Positions 17,034-29,571 are shown, counted from the stretch's first letter. The stretch is 64,000 nucleotides of DNA from Microbacterium gubbeenense DSM 15944 (GCF_000422745.1 NZ_AUGQ01000005.1:1-64000); one strand, 5' to 3'. A program made the numbers and translations. The notes: generated by a model from the letters alone, not told the origin.

Positions 17034-18032
17034 GTGACCTCCGCAGAAACGTTCCCCGCGTCCAGCGCCGCCGAGCTCGCCGTCGTCGAGCGCGGCGGCT
17101 TCGTCGAATCGCGCCACGTCGGATCCGCCATCGTGCTCGACGCCGACGGCGAGACCGTCGTCTCGCAGGGCAACCCCGACGCGCTCATCCTGCCGCGGTC
17201 GTCGCTGAAGCCGCTGCAGGCGATCGCCAGCGTGACGGCGGGCGCGGCGCTCGAGGGCGAGCGGCTTGCGATCGCGACGGCGAGCCACGACGGCACGGAG
17301 CGGCACGCCGCGATCGTGCGCGACATGCTCACCGAGATCGGCCTCAGCGAGGACGACCTCCAGTGCCCGCCCGCGTGGCCGGGCAGCGCCGAGGCGCGCC
17401 GCGAGATGGTGCGCGACCGCGAAGACAAGTCGCGGATCCGCCACAACTGCTCGGGCAAGCACGCCGCGATGCTGACGGCGTGCCGCGTGGCCGGTTGGGA
17501 TACCGCCACGTACCTCGATCCCGCGCACCCGCTCCAGGTGCACATCCGCGAAGTGGTCGAGCGCCTCACCGGCACACGGATCGCGGGCACCGTGATCGAC
17601 GGATGCGGCGCACCCGTCTATGCGATGTCGCTCGGATCCCTCGCGCGCGGGATGAATCGCGTCGGCACCTCGAGCGAGCGGTCGCCGTTCGCGCTGCACC
17701 GCGTGGGCGCCGCCCTGCTGCGCGCCGGCCGGGAGCACCCCTCGGTCGTCGAGGGACCGGGCGGTGATGACACGCTCACGATGGAGCGCTTCGGGGTCTT
17801 CTCGAAGAAGGGCGCCGAGGGCGTGCAGGTGCTCGTCGCCCCGGACGGCACGACCGTCGCGGTCAAGATGCTCGACGGATCGAACCGCGCCGCCTCCCTC
17901 GTCTCGCTCGCCCTGCTCGCCCGCGCGGGCTCGATCGCGGTCGAGGACGTCGCCCGCGCCGCCGCGGAGCGCCCGGGGCTGCGGATCACTGGCGGCGGGC
18001 AGACCGTCGGCGTGATCCGTTCGGTGGTCTAG
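17034..18032 (+). CDS. Asparaginase (asparaginase II family)
   Basis: A 332-residue protein of the Rhizobium-type asparaginase family (pfam Asparaginase_II), unrelated to the bacterial EcAII fold. Family hallmarks are LPRSSLKPLQAIA near the N-terminus, ATASHDGTERH, the RHNCSGKHAAML block and VIDGCGAPVYAM. The last two contain cysteines associated with metal and active-site chemistry in this family. It would hydrolyse asparagine to aspartate and ammonia. Translation starts with GTG at 17034; the likely leaderless promoter is described in the gap entry. Confidence 0.88.
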   Translation: MTSAETFPASSAAELAVVERGGFVESRHVGSAIVLDADGETVVSQGNPDALILPRSSLKPLQAIASVTAGAALEGERLAIATASHDGTERHAAIVRDMLTEIGLSEDDLQCPPAWPGSAEARREMVRDREDKSRIRHNCSGKHAAMLTACRVAGWDTATYLDPAHPLQVHIREVVERLTGTRIAGTVIDGCGAPVYAMSLGSLARGMNRVGTSSERSPFALHRVGAALLRAGREHPSVVEGPGGDDTLTMERFGVFSKKGAEGVQVLVAPDGTTVAVKMLDGSNRAASLVSLALLARAGSIAVEDVARAAAERPGLRITGGGQTVGVIRSVV

Positions 18033-18041
18033 GGCTCTGAG

Positions 18042-20885
18042 TCAGGGCAGCACGACCCGCGCGGGGGCCTCGCCGGCGACCAGCAGCCAGGCCCGCGCCG
18101 CGCGCGGCCGGGCGTAGGGCGGAAGTTCGCGCTCGCCGGCGAGCGTGCGCAGCTCGCTCGCGCAGTCGGCCCCGATGACCATGTCGCCCACCGCGCGCAC
18201 CTTCTGCAGCAGTCCGAACTGGCGCTGCCATCCGTCGGCGTCGCCGCACAGAACAACCCGTCCCTCGGCCGCGAGGCGGTCGAACCCCTCGCCCGGCGGC
18301 ACGTCATCGACGAGGATCACGGTGACGCCCGGCCCCCACGCGGCCGTCAGCGCGCCGATCCTCCGCGCCGCCGCTCGGACCACGAGCCCCGTGACCTGAG
18401 CGGTCGGCCGCCACCGGTCGACGGGATCGTCCGGTCGCGGATCGGGTTCGGCGGGCGGCAGGGCCAGCTGCGTGTCGTATCCGTCGAGCACCGCGCGCCC
18501 CGCGGGGCGGTCCGGATCGAACAGGCCGCGGTCGGCGCCCGCGGCGATGTGATCGTGCACGGTGGCGAGCGACAGCACCGCCCGGCGCGGCATCACGTCG
18601 GCGATCTTCGCGATCGCGCCCGACAGCCGCGCGGCCGTGAGCACGATCGTCGTTCCGGTCGCGCCCGCGTCCCGCACGATCGCCTCGAGCCTCTCCCCCG
18701 CAACCTGCGCGTACTCGGCCGGAAACCGCGTCAGAAGCGCGTCGGCGTCGTCGACGACGAACAGGTCGGGCGGGTCCTGCTCCGCCGAGGCCAGCGCATC
18801 CCATGCGCCCTCGTTGTCGCGCGGCACGGAGATCACGCGCCGGCCGTGCTCGCGCGCGACGCCCGCGACCCACCGCGCGAGCGAGGTCTTGCCAGATCCG
18901 GCGCCGCCGATCGCGAGAAGCCCGCGGTCGGTTCCGGGCCGCAGCACGAGCTCGACCTGCCGCTGTTCGGCGGGATCGTCGGCGAGCCCGAGGACGATGT
19001 GTGCCTCGGGCGTGAGCGGATCCACCGGGCGCCACTCGCGCGGAAGCGGCGGGAGGAGCGGGCCCGCCGCGGCGACCGAGCCCGGATGCATGCGCTCGAT
19101 GCGCGCGACGTCGTCGGGCCGGGTCAGGGCGAAGCGCGCGATCACGGCAGTGACGTCCCCCGCGCGGCGCACGTAGCCGACCCCGCGGTGGGCCGCGTCT
19201 CCCGGGATCTTCGCGGCGAGATCGGTGCCGACGAGCTGCGAGCTCTCCCGGTCCTCCGCGACGCGCAGCGCCACGCGCAGGGGACTGTTCGCGAGCAGCG
19301 CGTCGCGGAGGATGCCGGAGGCGCGCTGGGTGCCGAGCACGAGGTGCATGCCGAGCGCCCGCCCCCGCGCGGCGACGTCGGTGAACACGGCGTGCAGGTC
19401 GGGATGCTCCTGCAGAAGCGCCGCGAACTCGTCGACGACGATCACGAGGCGCGCGAGTCCGGTGCGCGGATCCCCGATGTCGCGCGCCCCCGCGCCCGCG
19501 ATCGCGCGCTCGCGCCGCCGGATCTCGGCCTTGAGGCCCTCGACCGCGCGCCGCGCCCCTCCGCCGTCGAGATCGGTGAGCACGCCCGTGACGTGCGGCA
19601 GGCTCTGCAGGTGGTCGAACGCCGTACCGCCCTTGAAATCGCCGAGGAGGAACACGACCTCCTCCGGCGCGTGGTTCGCCGCGATCGCCGCGATCCAGCT
19701 CGTGAGGAACTCGCTCTTGCCGGCCCCCGTCATGCCGACGACGACGGCGTGCGGGCCATCGACGACGAGGTCGAGCGCCACGAGGGCCGGGGCCTCGTCC
19801 GGCACGTGCGCCGCGAGACCCACGACGGCGTGGAGCCCGGCCGGCGCCCGCTCGACGTCGTGCTCGTCGATGCCGCGCGAGAGGACGTGCGCGAGGGGAA
19901 TCGGGCCCTCGGGCAGGATCTGCGCCATCTGCCGCTCGCGCGACGCCATGCTGTTCGCGATCGCACGCGCCTGCTCGAGGGCCAGCGCCTCGAGCCGCAG
20001 CGGAACGTCGCCGCTGTCCGAGACGAGGCGGCCCTTCAGGCCCGCGCCCGCCTCGATGAGCGTCGCGCACTCGTGCGGGATGGGCTCGCCCCGACGCGCC
20101 AGCGCGATCACCGCGTCGGCGCTGGCCGGCACGGGATCGCCCGCGCCCAGGACAGCGACGAGCGTCGCGTCCGGGGCGACATCCGCCGCAAGGTGCGGCG
20201 CGGCCTCGGCCCACATCTCGCCGAGCGGACGCCCGACGAGCCGCACGGCCGACGGCGGGTGCCGCAGGATCAGCTGAGCGACGAGTGCCCGCACCACGGC
20301 CCGGGCCGCGACGTCATCGCCGCGCACGCACACGCCCCCAGCCCATTCGACCGTGACCGGGGCGCGGTCGAGGCCCTCCGCGTCACCACGGAGCCGCTCG
20401 GCCTCGTCGCCCTCCCCGCCCGTCACGCGCACGATGCTCTCAGCGCGCCCCGTACCGACGACGAGCGTGCCCTGGCGCCGCCACAGCCACCCGTCGTGCG
20501 AGACCGCGCGCGCGACGTCGGGCGACGCGGCCTGCCGCAGCGCCCGCTCCTCGCGGTGCCGATCGTCCACTTCTTTCCGCACGCGCTCGCACGCGACGGC
20601 GAGCTCGTGCTCCGCCTTGCGCCGTTCCCGCTTCGCCCCGCGCGCGCCGTCGACGAGGGAGGCGATCGCCATGAACGGGCCAAGGGCGGCGAACCACAGC
20701 ATGAACACGGATCCCGTCACCTGCCACATCACCACGGCGCCCACGACGGGCACGATCGAGGCGACGAGCGGAAACGGCCGCCTCGCGGGCGCGGGCGGCA
20801 GATCGGGCAGCTCGAGCGGCTCGGCGAGCCGGCGCGTCACCGCCGCTGCGGAGGTCTCCACGGGTGCGAACGACATGCTCGCCAT
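18042..20885 (-). CDS. FtsK/SpoIIIE-type ATPase, EccC-like, stand-alone
   Basis: A 947-residue membrane ATPase. Two transmembrane helices at about 38-80 are followed by a basic coil. A first FtsK_SpoIIIE domain has Walker A GMTGAGKS at 384-391 and Walker B LVIVVDEFAALL near 480. A second P-loop, GGAGSGKTS, lies near 660 with VVDDADALL near 707. The layout matches type VII secretion motors (EccC/EssC), with a degenerate third region. No WXG100 substrate, EccB, EccD, EccE or mycosin lies nearby; PP2C and a Pro-rich membrane protein follow on the upstream side. A non-canonical secretion or DNA-translocation role is possible. The start may also be ATG 20876. Confidence 0.8.
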   Translation of the reverse strand: MASMSFAPVETSAAAVTRRLAEPLELPDLPPAPARRPFPLVASIVPVVGAVVMWQVTGSVFMLWFAALGPFMAIASLVDGARGAKRERRKAEHELAVACERVRKEVDDRHREERALRQAASPDVARAVSHDGWLWRRQGTLVVGTGRAESIVRVTGGEGDEAERLRGDAEGLDRAPVTVEWAGGVCVRGDDVAARAVVRALVAQLILRHPPSAVRLVGRPLGEMWAEAAPHLAADVAPDATLVAVLGAGDPVPASADAVIALARRGEPIPHECATLIEAGAGLKGRLVSDSGDVPLRLEALALEQARAIANSMASRERQMAQILPEGPIPLAHVLSRGIDEHDVERAPAGLHAVVGLAAHVPDEAPALVALDLVVDGPHAVVVGMTGAGKSEFLTSWIAAIAANHAPEEVVFLLGDFKGGTAFDHLQSLPHVTGVLTDLDGGGARRAVEGLKAEIRRRERAIAGAGARDIGDPRTGLARLVIVVDEFAALLQEHPDLHAVFTDVAARGRALGMHLVLGTQRASGILRDALLANSPLRVALRVAEDRESSQLVGTDLAAKIPGDAAHRGVGYVRRAGDVTAVIARFALTRPDDVARIERMHPGSVAAAGPLLPPLPREWRPVDPLTPEAHIVLGLADDPAEQRQVELVLRPGTDRGLLAIGGAGSGKTSLARWVAGVAREHGRRVISVPRDNEGAWDALASAEQDPPDLFVVDDADALLTRFPAEYAQVAGERLEAIVRDAGATGTTIVLTAARLSGAIAKIADVMPRRAVLSLATVHDHIAAGADRGLFDPDRPAGRAVLDGYDTQLALPPAEPDPRPDDPVDRWRPTAQVTGLVVRAAARRIGALTAAWGPGVTVILVDDVPPGEGFDRLAAEGRVVLCGDADGWQRQFGLLQKVRAVGDMVIGADCASELRTLAGERELPPYARPRAARAWLLVAGEAPARVVLP

Positions 20886-20971
20886 CCAACCGGATCCGCC
20901 GCTCGCACGTGCGGCGACGGCGCGCGAATGTGGACGGATCCGACGGATCCGCCCGTTGTGAGCGCGCTGGC

Positions 20972-21781
20972 CTACGCGGCTGCGTCGAAGGCGATGACGT
21001 CGACGATGACGATCGACACGTTGTCGCGTCCGCCGTTCTCGAGCGCGGCGGCCATCATTCCGGTTGCCGCATCGCCCGGATCCGCTCGCTCGTGCAGGAA
21101 GTGCAAGATGCCGTAGTCGGTCAGCTCTTTCGTGAGCCCGTCAGAGCAGATCACGTAGCGATCGCCCGGCTGGATGTCGATGCGCACATAGTCGGGCGAC
21201 ACCTGCTCGGTCGGTCCGACCGCGCGCGTGATGACGTTGCTGTACGGGTGCGTCTCAGCTTCCTCTTCGCTGAGGCGGCCCGCCGCCACGAGCTCCTGAA
21301 CGAGCGAGTGGTCGGTGGTCACCTGCATGAGCTGGTCGCCGCGCTGCAGATACACGCGGGAGTCTCCGACGTTCAGCGCGACGATCGACGGCACGTCCTC
21401 GTCGGTGTCGAGGTAGATCCCGGTCAGCGTGGTGCCCGTGCCCTCGTCGGTCGTCTCGGGGTGGTCGGCGATATCGGCGACCGCGAGCGCGAGCGCCTCG
21501 TCGATGCCGTGCGGCTGAACCTCGCCCGACTCCGCGAGCGCGGTCAGGCGGTTCACGACGCTCTGGCTGGCGATCTCGCCGCCGATGTGGCCGCCCATGC
21601 CGTCGGCCACGATGAACATCGGATACGACGTCAGGAATGCGTCCTGGTTGTTCTCGCGCTTCCGGCCCGGATCGGTCATGCCTGCCCAGCGCAACGACAG
21701 CGTGGCGCCGCTCGGCAGCGAGACGTCACGGCTGTGGGTCTCGGGCCGCTGCGGCGCTGCGGAGATGGATTCGTCGGACAC
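20972..21781 (-). CDS. PP2C-family serine/threonine protein phosphatase
   Basis: A 269-residue PPM phosphatase that removes phosphate from Ser/Thr residues set by Hanks-type kinases. Metal-binding motifs are clear: RKRENNQDAFL, VADGMGGHIGGE, GTTLTG, NVGDSRVYL and GGRDNVSIVIV. GTG start at 21779-21781. It has no receptor or membrane segment, so it is cytosolic. It lies 86 bp upstream of the EccC-like gene in the same orientation; no kinase gene is in the window. Confidence 0.92.
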   Translation of the reverse strand: MSDESISAAPQRPETHSRDVSLPSGATLSLRWAGMTDPGRKRENNQDAFLTSYPMFIVADGMGGHIGGEIASQSVVNRLTALAESGEVQPHGIDEALALAVADIADHPETTDEGTGTTLTGIYLDTDEDVPSIVALNVGDSRVYLQRGDQLMQVTTDHSLVQELVAAGRLSEEEAETHPYSNVITRAVGPTEQVSPDYVRIDIQPGDRYVICSDGLTKELTDYGILHFLHERADPGDAATGMMAAALENGGRDNVSIVIVDVIAFDAAA

Positions 21782-21906
21782 TCGTGGCCTTTCCGGCTGT
21801 CGATGTGAATCGCGGCGGGCACGATTCAGGTGCCGCCCAGTCTACGGGGAGATGCGTTCGGCCCCGACCGACACATGCCGGGCGGGGCCGAACGATGACT
21901 GCGACG

Positions 21907-22653
21907 TCAGACCTGCGGCGGGCGCGGCTCCTCGGGAGGACGCGGCGCCTCAGGCGGCTGCGGCGGGTTGTACGGCTCCTGCGCGGCCGGCGGCTGCGGC
22001 GGGGCGTACGGGTTCGCGGCCGGCGGCTGCTGACCGTACGGCGCCTGCTGCTGCGGGTATCCGGGCTGGGCGTAGCCCTGCTGCGGGTAGCCCGGCTGCT
22101 GCGGTGCGTTCGTGTTCGGAACGCCGGACCACTGGCCCTTGTCGCCGATCCAGTTGCCCGCCCAGCCGGCGCGCGCGATGTTCGGGTTGTACGGATCCTT
22201 CGTGAAGGCCATGATGCCGAGCCAGATGATCGAGCCGACACCGGTGAACACGGTGAGCGCAGCCCAGGCCGGCTCGCCCTTGGCCTTCTGACTGATGCGG
22301 ATCGCCGCCATCGTCCAGAGCACGAGGCCCGCGGCGAGGCCCAGGGATCCGATCCAGATGAACGTGAGCAGCGCGCCGGCGACCACGAAGATCAGATAGG
22401 CCCACGGGTTCACATCGCCGAGCTTCAGGAAGATCATCTCGCGATAGATCGGCACCCACGAGCGCCACTTGCCCTGGACGCCGGCCTTTTCGAAGAGCTT
22501 CATGTAGAAGATCGAGAACAGGACGTAGACGATGAGCAGCGGAATGATCGCGATCGCGATCATGCCCGCGATCATTGCGCCGAATGCCGCACCGACTCCG
22601 GTGAGCGGGTCACCGTACCCCGGGTCATACATGGTGCCGAGCAGTTCGATCAT
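21907..22653 (-). CDS. Membrane protein with Pro/Gln-rich C-terminal tail
   Basis: A 248-residue protein with four or five hydrophobic segments in residues 20-160. The conserved soluble loop FEKAGVQGKWRSWVPIYREM resembles the DUF5684-type 'signal peptidase-like' membrane proteins. The last 75 residues are low-complexity, rich in Pro, Gln, Tyr and Ala (repeats of PGYPQQ and PQPP), probably unfolded in the cytoplasm. Function unknown. A possible -10 (TAGTCT, 22708-22713, minus) and GGGAGAGAAACC before the ATG support the start. PP2C lies downstream, 125 bp away. Confidence 0.7.
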   Translation of the reverse strand: MIELLGTMYDPGYGDPLTGVGAAFGAMIAGMIAIAIIPLLIVYVLFSIFYMKLFEKAGVQGKWRSWVPIYREMIFLKLGDVNPWAYLIFVVAGALLTFIWIGSLGLAAGLVLWTMAAIRISQKAKGEPAWAALTVFTGVGSIIWLGIMAFTKDPYNPNIARAGWAGNWIGDKGQWSGVPNTNAPQQPGYPQQGYAQPGYPQQQAPYGQQPPAANPYAPPQPPAAQEPYNPPQPPEAPRPPEEPRPPQV

Positions 22654-22756
22654 GGTTTCTCTCCCCCGTATTGCTTCTCCCCCGGTGTGAGGGAGGTCGT
22701 CGTGACAAGACTAGCGGGGGCCGACCGCGTTGGCGAGAATTTCCCCGGCATGGCCG

Positions 22757-23494
22757 CTACTCAGCGAACAGCAGCAGTTCGTCCCCGGCGCGCTCGAGCA
22801 CGAATCCCGAGGCCTCGCCCCAGGCCTCGAGATCGGCGACCGACTCGAGCGCGGGCCGCGATTCGGCGAGGGCGCGCACGAAGAGGCCCTTCGCCTTCTT
22901 GTTGAAGTGGTTGAGGGCGCGCACGGCGCCGCCTTCCGCCTCCGCCACGACGCGCACGTACGTCGCGCCGGGCACCGGGCCGAGCGCGCGATACGCCTCG
23001 GACCGCAGGTCCAGGACGAGGCCCGCGCGACCTGCGAGCGCCCGCTCGGTCTCCTCCGCCCAGTGCCGCTTCGCCGGCGGCAGGCCGGGAAGGCGGTGCC
23101 CCGCCGACAGACGGAACGCCGGGATCGGATCGAGCGCGGAGACGGGCCCGAGCAGCGCCGTCTGGATCACGGCATGCGCGCCGAGCCACGAGCGCGCGCC
23201 GTCGTCGAGGGACGCCGCGCCGAGGGCGTCGTAGAGCACGCCCGTGAACCGATCGACGGCCGCCATCGTCGGCGCGGTGCGCACCGTGCGATTCTGATCG
23301 ACATCGCCTGCCTGGCGAGCGCTCAGCTTCAGCGCACGGACCATCTCATCGGGATCCGCGGACAGCGCGACGAGCGCGTCTAGGGCGCGTTCGCGCAGCG
23401 GCGCGAGCTCGCCGAACGCGAGCGCCGGAACCTCGAGCGATGCACCGGATCCGCCCGGACGCTTTGATTCGGACGGCGGCAGGAGCAGCAACAT
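22757..23494 (-). CDS. yaaA: YaaA-family peroxide stress protein
   Basis: A 245-residue YaaA/DUF328 protein. The family limits free iron and oxidative DNA damage in E. coli and has a helix-hairpin-helix-like DNA-binding fold. The N-terminus MLLLLPPSESKRPGG is the family signature, as are VLYDALGAASL, HYFNKKAKG-like NHFNKKAKGLF and the final GFVLER. The ATG at 23492-23494 has AAGAGG upstream; a longer frame to 23566 would run through the atp terminator hairpin and is rejected. Confidence 0.88.
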   Translation of the reverse strand: MLLLLPPSESKRPGGSGASLEVPALAFGELAPLRERALDALVALSADPDEMVRALKLSARQAGDVDQNRTVRTAPTMAAVDRFTGVLYDALGAASLDDGARSWLGAHAVIQTALLGPVSALDPIPAFRLSAGHRLPGLPPAKRHWAEETERALAGRAGLVLDLRSEAYRALGPVPGATYVRVVAEAEGGAVRALNHFNKKAKGLFVRALAESRPALESVADLEAWGEASGFVLERAGDELLLFAE

Positions 23495-23515
23495 GGACAG
23501 ATCACACCTCTTCGC

Positions 23516-23559
23516 GCGCGAAAGGGGCGGGGATCCTGTGATCCCCGCCCCTTTCGCGC
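23516..23559 (-). terminator. Hairpin ending the atp operon
   Basis: A perfect 20-bp inverted repeat (GCGCGAAAGGGGCGGGGATC with its complement, 23516-23535 and 23540-23559) with a 4-nt loop lies 8 bp beyond the atpC stop. A real T-tract is missing, so termination may depend on the exceptional stem or on Rho. It also separates yaaA from the atp genes. Confidence 0.8.
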
Positions 23560-23566
23560 TCAGCAA

Positions 23567-23830
23567 TCAGGAAACGAGTTCGGCCTGGCCCGCGACGATG
23601 TTGATCGTGTTGCCGACCTCCATCGAGACGAAGCCGTCATTCGCGTTCGCGATGACCTTCGTGCCGTCGGCCTGCGTGATGCGAACCTGGCCGTCCGCGA
23701 GCACCGCGAGCGTGGGCTCGTGACCGGCCATGAAGCCGATCTCGCCCTCGACGGTCTTCGCCACGACAAGGTCTGCCTCGCCCGACCAGATCTCGGACTC
23801 CGCCGACACCAGGTTGACCTGCAGTGCCAT
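23567..23830 (-). CDS. atpC: F1Fo ATP synthase subunit epsilon (short form)
   Basis: An 87-residue epsilon subunit; most bacterial forms have about 130. Only the N-terminal beta-sandwich is present (LVSAESEIWSGEADLVVAKTVEGEIGF in two blocks, GHEPTLAVL). The C-terminal two-helix domain that can brake ATP hydrolysis is missing. The stop is followed directly by the operon hairpin, so this is the natural end and not a frameshift. Short forms are known in this family, where hydrolysis must be limited some other way. Confidence 0.93.
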   Translation of the reverse strand: MALQVNLVSAESEIWSGEADLVVAKTVEGEIGFMAGHEPTLAVLADGQVRITQADGTKVIANANDGFVSMEVGNTINIVAGQAELVS

Positions 23831-23832
23831 GA

Positions 23833-26207
<2,375 letters not shown>

Positions 26208-26227
26208 GATGCGTTCTCCTCGCGGGG

Positions 26228-27871
26228 TTACGCCTTGCGGCCCTTGACGATTCGCTCCTGGCCGATTTCTTCATCGTGAGCGGCGTCAACCTGCTCGTTG
26301 CCCGGCGCGCCGATGCCCTTGCCATCGCCCTGCTGGAACTCGAGCACGAACGTGTCGACGGCCTTCTCCATGGCCGCGAGAGTCTCGTCCTCGAGCTTGC
26401 CCGACGCCTTCAGCTTGTCGAGCACGTCGGTGTTGCGCCGCACGTAGTCGAGCAGCTCGCGCTCGAAGCGCAGCACGTCGCTGACCTCGATCGTGTCGAG
26501 CTTGCCGTTCGTGCCGGCCCAGATCGACACGACCTGCTCCTCGGCCGAGTACGGGGAGTACTGCGGCTGCTTGAGCAGCTCAGTCAGGCGCGCACCGCGA
26601 TCGAGCTGACGGCGCGAGGTCGGGTCGAGGTCGGACGCGAACATCGCGAACGCCTGCAGCGACCGGTACTGTGCGAGCTCGAGCTTGAGCGTGCCGGAGA
26701 CCTTCTTGACGTGCTTCTCCTGCGCGTCTCCACCGACTCGCGACACCGAGATTCCCACGTCGACCGCGGGACGCTGATTCGCGTTGAAGAGATCGGACTG
26801 CAGGAAGATCTGACCGTCGGTGATCGAGATCACGTTGGTCGGAACATAGGCCGACACGTCGTTAGCCTTCGTCTCGATGATCGGCAGGCCGGTCATCGAG
26901 CCCGCACCGAGCTCGTCGGACAGCTTCGCGCAACGCTCGAGAAGACGCGAGTGCAGGTAGAAGACGTCACCCGGGTATGCCTCGCGTCCCGGCGGACGAC
27001 GCAGGAGGAGCGATACGGCGCGGTAGGCCTCGGCCTGCTTGGTCAGGTCGTCGAAGACGATCAGGACGTGCTTGCCCTGATACATCCAGTGCTGACCGAT
27101 GGCCGAGCCGGTGTACGGGGCAAGATACTTGAAGCCCGCGGGGTCGGAGGCCGGAGCCGCGACGATCGTCGTGTACTCCATCGCACCGGCGTCTTCGAGC
27201 GCGCCCTTGACCGAAGCGATCGTCGAGCCCTTCTGTCCGACCGCGACGTAGATGCAGCGCACCTGCTTCGAAGGGTCGCCCGTGGCCCAGTTGTCCTTCT
27301 GGTTGATGATCGTGTCGATCGCGATCGCCGTCTTACCGGTCTGGCGGTCGCCGATGATCAGCTGACGCTGGCCGCGGCCAACGGGGATCATCGAGTCGAT
27401 CGCCTTGATGCCGGTCTGCATCGGCTCGTGGACGCTCTTGCGATCCATCACGCCGGCTGCCTGGAGCTCGAGCTCGCGCTCGCCCTCGACGCCGGTGATC
27501 TCGCCGAGGCCGTCGACGGGAACGCCGAGCGGGTCGACGACGCGGCCGAGGTACCCCTCGCCCACGGGGACCGAGAGGACCTTGCCGGTGCGGGTGACCT
27601 GCTGGCCCTCCTCGACGCCCGAGAACTCGCCGAGCACGACCGCGCCGATCGAGTGCTCATCGAGGTTCTGCGCGAGGCCGAGCGTGCCGTCTTCGAAACG
27701 GATGAGCTCATTCGCCATCACGCCGGGGAGACCCTCGACGTGAGCGATGCCGTCGGCGGCGTCCGAGACGGTGCCGACCTCGCTCGCGCCAGAACCGGTG
27801 GGCTCGTAGGCGGAGACGAAGTCCTTCAGCGCGTCACGGATGACGTCGGGGCTGATGGTGATGTCTGCCAT
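26228..27871 (-). CDS. atpA: F1Fo ATP synthase subunit alpha
   Basis: A 547-residue non-catalytic nucleotide-binding subunit. P-loop [15 protein letters not shown] and [11 protein letters not shown] are present, plus [10 protein letters not shown] near residue 370. The start is ATG 27869-27871 with AAGGAAG upstream; a frame extending to 27895 lacks a binding site. The C-terminal tail after VLEFQQGDG is a charged extension common in Microbacteriaceae. Confidence 0.98.
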   Translation of the reverse strand: MADITISPDVIRDALKDFVSAYEPTGSGASEVGTVSDAADGIAHVEGLPGVMANELIRFEDGTLGLAQNLDEHSIGAVVLGEFSGVEEGQQVTRTGKVLSVPVGEGYLGRVVDPLGVPVDGLGEITGVEGERELELQAAGVMDRKSVHEPMQTGIKAIDSMIPVGRGQRQLIIGDRQTGKTAIAIDTIINQKDNWATGDPSKQVRCIYVAVGQKGSTIASVKGALEDAGAMEYTTIVAAPASDPAGFKYLAPYTGSAIGQHWMYQGKHVLIVFDDLTKQAEAYRAVSLLLRRPPGREAYPGDVFYLHSRLLERCAKLSDELGAGSMTGLPIIETKANDVSAYVPTNVISITDGQIFLQSDLFNANQRPAVDVGISVSRVGGDAQEKHVKKVSGTLKLELAQYRSLQAFAMFASDLDPTSRRQLDRGARLTELLKQPQYSPYSAEEQVVSIWAGTNGKLDTIEVSDVLRFERELLDYVRRNTDVLDKLKASGKLEDETLAAMEKAVDTFVLEFQQGDGKGIGAPGNEQVDAAHDEEIGQERIVKGRKA

Positions 27872-27924
27872 TGTCTTCCTTCGTTGTGCGGGCATTGCGC
27901 CCGGATGCTTCCTTCCGGAAGCGT

Positions 27925-28707
27925 TCAGCCTGCGAGCCTCGACCGGAGGTCGGCGAGGCGGGTCGAGATGCTGCCGTCGATCACATCGTCGGCGATCTGC
28001 ACGCGGATGCCGCCGACGACCTCGGGGTCGACGACCACGTTGATCGCGACGGGCATGCCGTACGTACGGGACAGGGAGTCGGCGAGTCGCTGACGGTGCG
28101 CCTCCGTGAGCGGAACGGCCGAGCGGACCGTGGCGATCGTGCGACCGCGTTGTGTCGCCACCACTCCGATCGCGCGCTGGAGTGCGGCGCGGACGCGGCG
28201 CTCTCGCGGGTGCTCGACGATCGAGGTCACGATCAGCAGGGTGCCCTCGCTCACGGAGGATCCGAGGATCCGCGTGATGAGGTCCACCTTCTTCGACGCG
28301 TCGCCGAGGCGCGCGCCGAGGGCCAGCTCGAGATCGGGGTTCTCGGCGATGACGCGGATGACCTGGAACAGCTCACCCTCGACGTCTGCCTGTTCCGAGG
28401 TCGCGACCGCGCGCACGGCGAGATCCTCGATACCTGCGACCAGGTCGGCTGCGTTCGACCAGCGCTCTCCGGCGACCGTGCGAAGCACGCTCTGCGCGGC
28501 GGGCGACAGCGATGCGAACACCGCGGCGACCAGGGATGCTCGCGCGGCGGGCTCCGCTGCATGATCGGCGAGCGCACCGCTCAGCGCCGACGAGTCGCCC
28601 GTCGCGCGCACGGCTGCGAACAGCTCGCGCGCGGTCTCGAGGTCGACCTGCGCCGAAGCCAGAGCCGCTGCGCTCGCGCTCAGCGCGTGAGTCGTCGCGC
28701 TGCCCAT
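27925..28707 (-). CDS. atpH: F1Fo ATP synthase subunit delta
   Basis: A 260-residue peripheral-stalk subunit, longer than the usual 180 because actinobacterial delta has an extra N-terminal helical part. The C-terminal family signature is present: [17 protein letters not shown] region and [22 protein letters not shown] (given in part). It links F1 to subunit b. The ATG overlaps the last base of atpF's stop (TAATG). Confidence 0.93.
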   Translation of the reverse strand: MGSATTHALSASAAALASAQVDLETARELFAAVRATGDSSALSGALADHAAEPAARASLVAAVFASLSPAAQSVLRTVAGERWSNAADLVAGIEDLAVRAVATSEQADVEGELFQVIRVIAENPDLELALGARLGDASKKVDLITRILGSSVSEGTLLIVTSIVEHPRERRVRAALQRAIGVVATQRGRTIATVRSAVPLTEAHRQRLADSLSRTYGMPVAINVVVDPEVVGGIRVQIADDVIDGSISTRLADLRSRLAG

Positions 28708-29258
28708 TACTGGGCCGCCTTCTCGGAAGCTTCGAGGTCAGCGAGGAAGCGGTCGACGACGGCCTGGGCCTTCGCGTCTTCGCTCATCGCTTCGCCGATG
28801 ACGTTGCCCGCGAGGTCGAGGGCGATCGATCCGACATCCTGACGCAACGAAACCATCGCCGCCTGTCGCTCCGCCTCGATCTGCGTGTGCGCCGACACGG
28901 TGATCCGGTCAGCCTCGACGACCGCATTGGCGCGCGCCTCGTCGACGATCTTCTTGCCGTCGACGCGTGCACCTTCGCGGATCTCGCCCGCCTCGCGACG
29001 TGCATCCGCGAGCTGCTGGGTGTACTCGACCAGCGCTGCTTCTGCCTGTCGCTGGGCCTCGTCGGCCTTCTCGATGTTGCCTTCGATCGCCGCCGAACGG
29101 GCGTCGAGCACCTTGTTCAGCCGCGGCAGTGCCACAACGCAGATCACAATCGCGATGATGACGAAGCAGACCGCCGACCAGATGATGTCGTACCCAGCCG
29201 GGAAGAGCGGGTTCTGGGTGCTCTCCTCCGCCGCGACTGTGACAAGAGCGTTCAGCAT
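28707..29258 (-). CDS. atpF: F1Fo ATP synthase subunit b
   Basis: A 183-residue subunit with one N-terminal transmembrane segment (IIWSAVCFVIIAIVICVVAL) and a long charged helix rich in Ala, Glu, Arg and Gln. It forms the peripheral stalk with delta. Only one b-type gene is present; no fused b-delta gene of the mycobacterial kind. Confidence 0.95.
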   Translation of the reverse strand: MLNALVTVAAEESTQNPLFPAGYDIIWSAVCFVIIAIVICVVALPRLNKVLDARSAAIEGNIEKADEAQRQAEAALVEYTQQLADARREAGEIREGARVDGKKIVDEARANAVVEADRITVSAHTQIEAERQAAMVSLRQDVGSIALDLAGNVIGEAMSEDAKAQAVVDRFLADLEASEKAAQ

Positions 29259-29289
29259 CCTGTCTCCTTATCTGTTGAGCGGGGTGTGA

Positions 29290-29571
<282 letters not shown>

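Noticed and set aside
18042..20885. Main chromosomal DNA translocase FtsK
   Set aside because: It lacks the four-helix FtsK N-terminus, the long linker and the gamma domain, and has two separate P-loop domains as in EccC/EssC.
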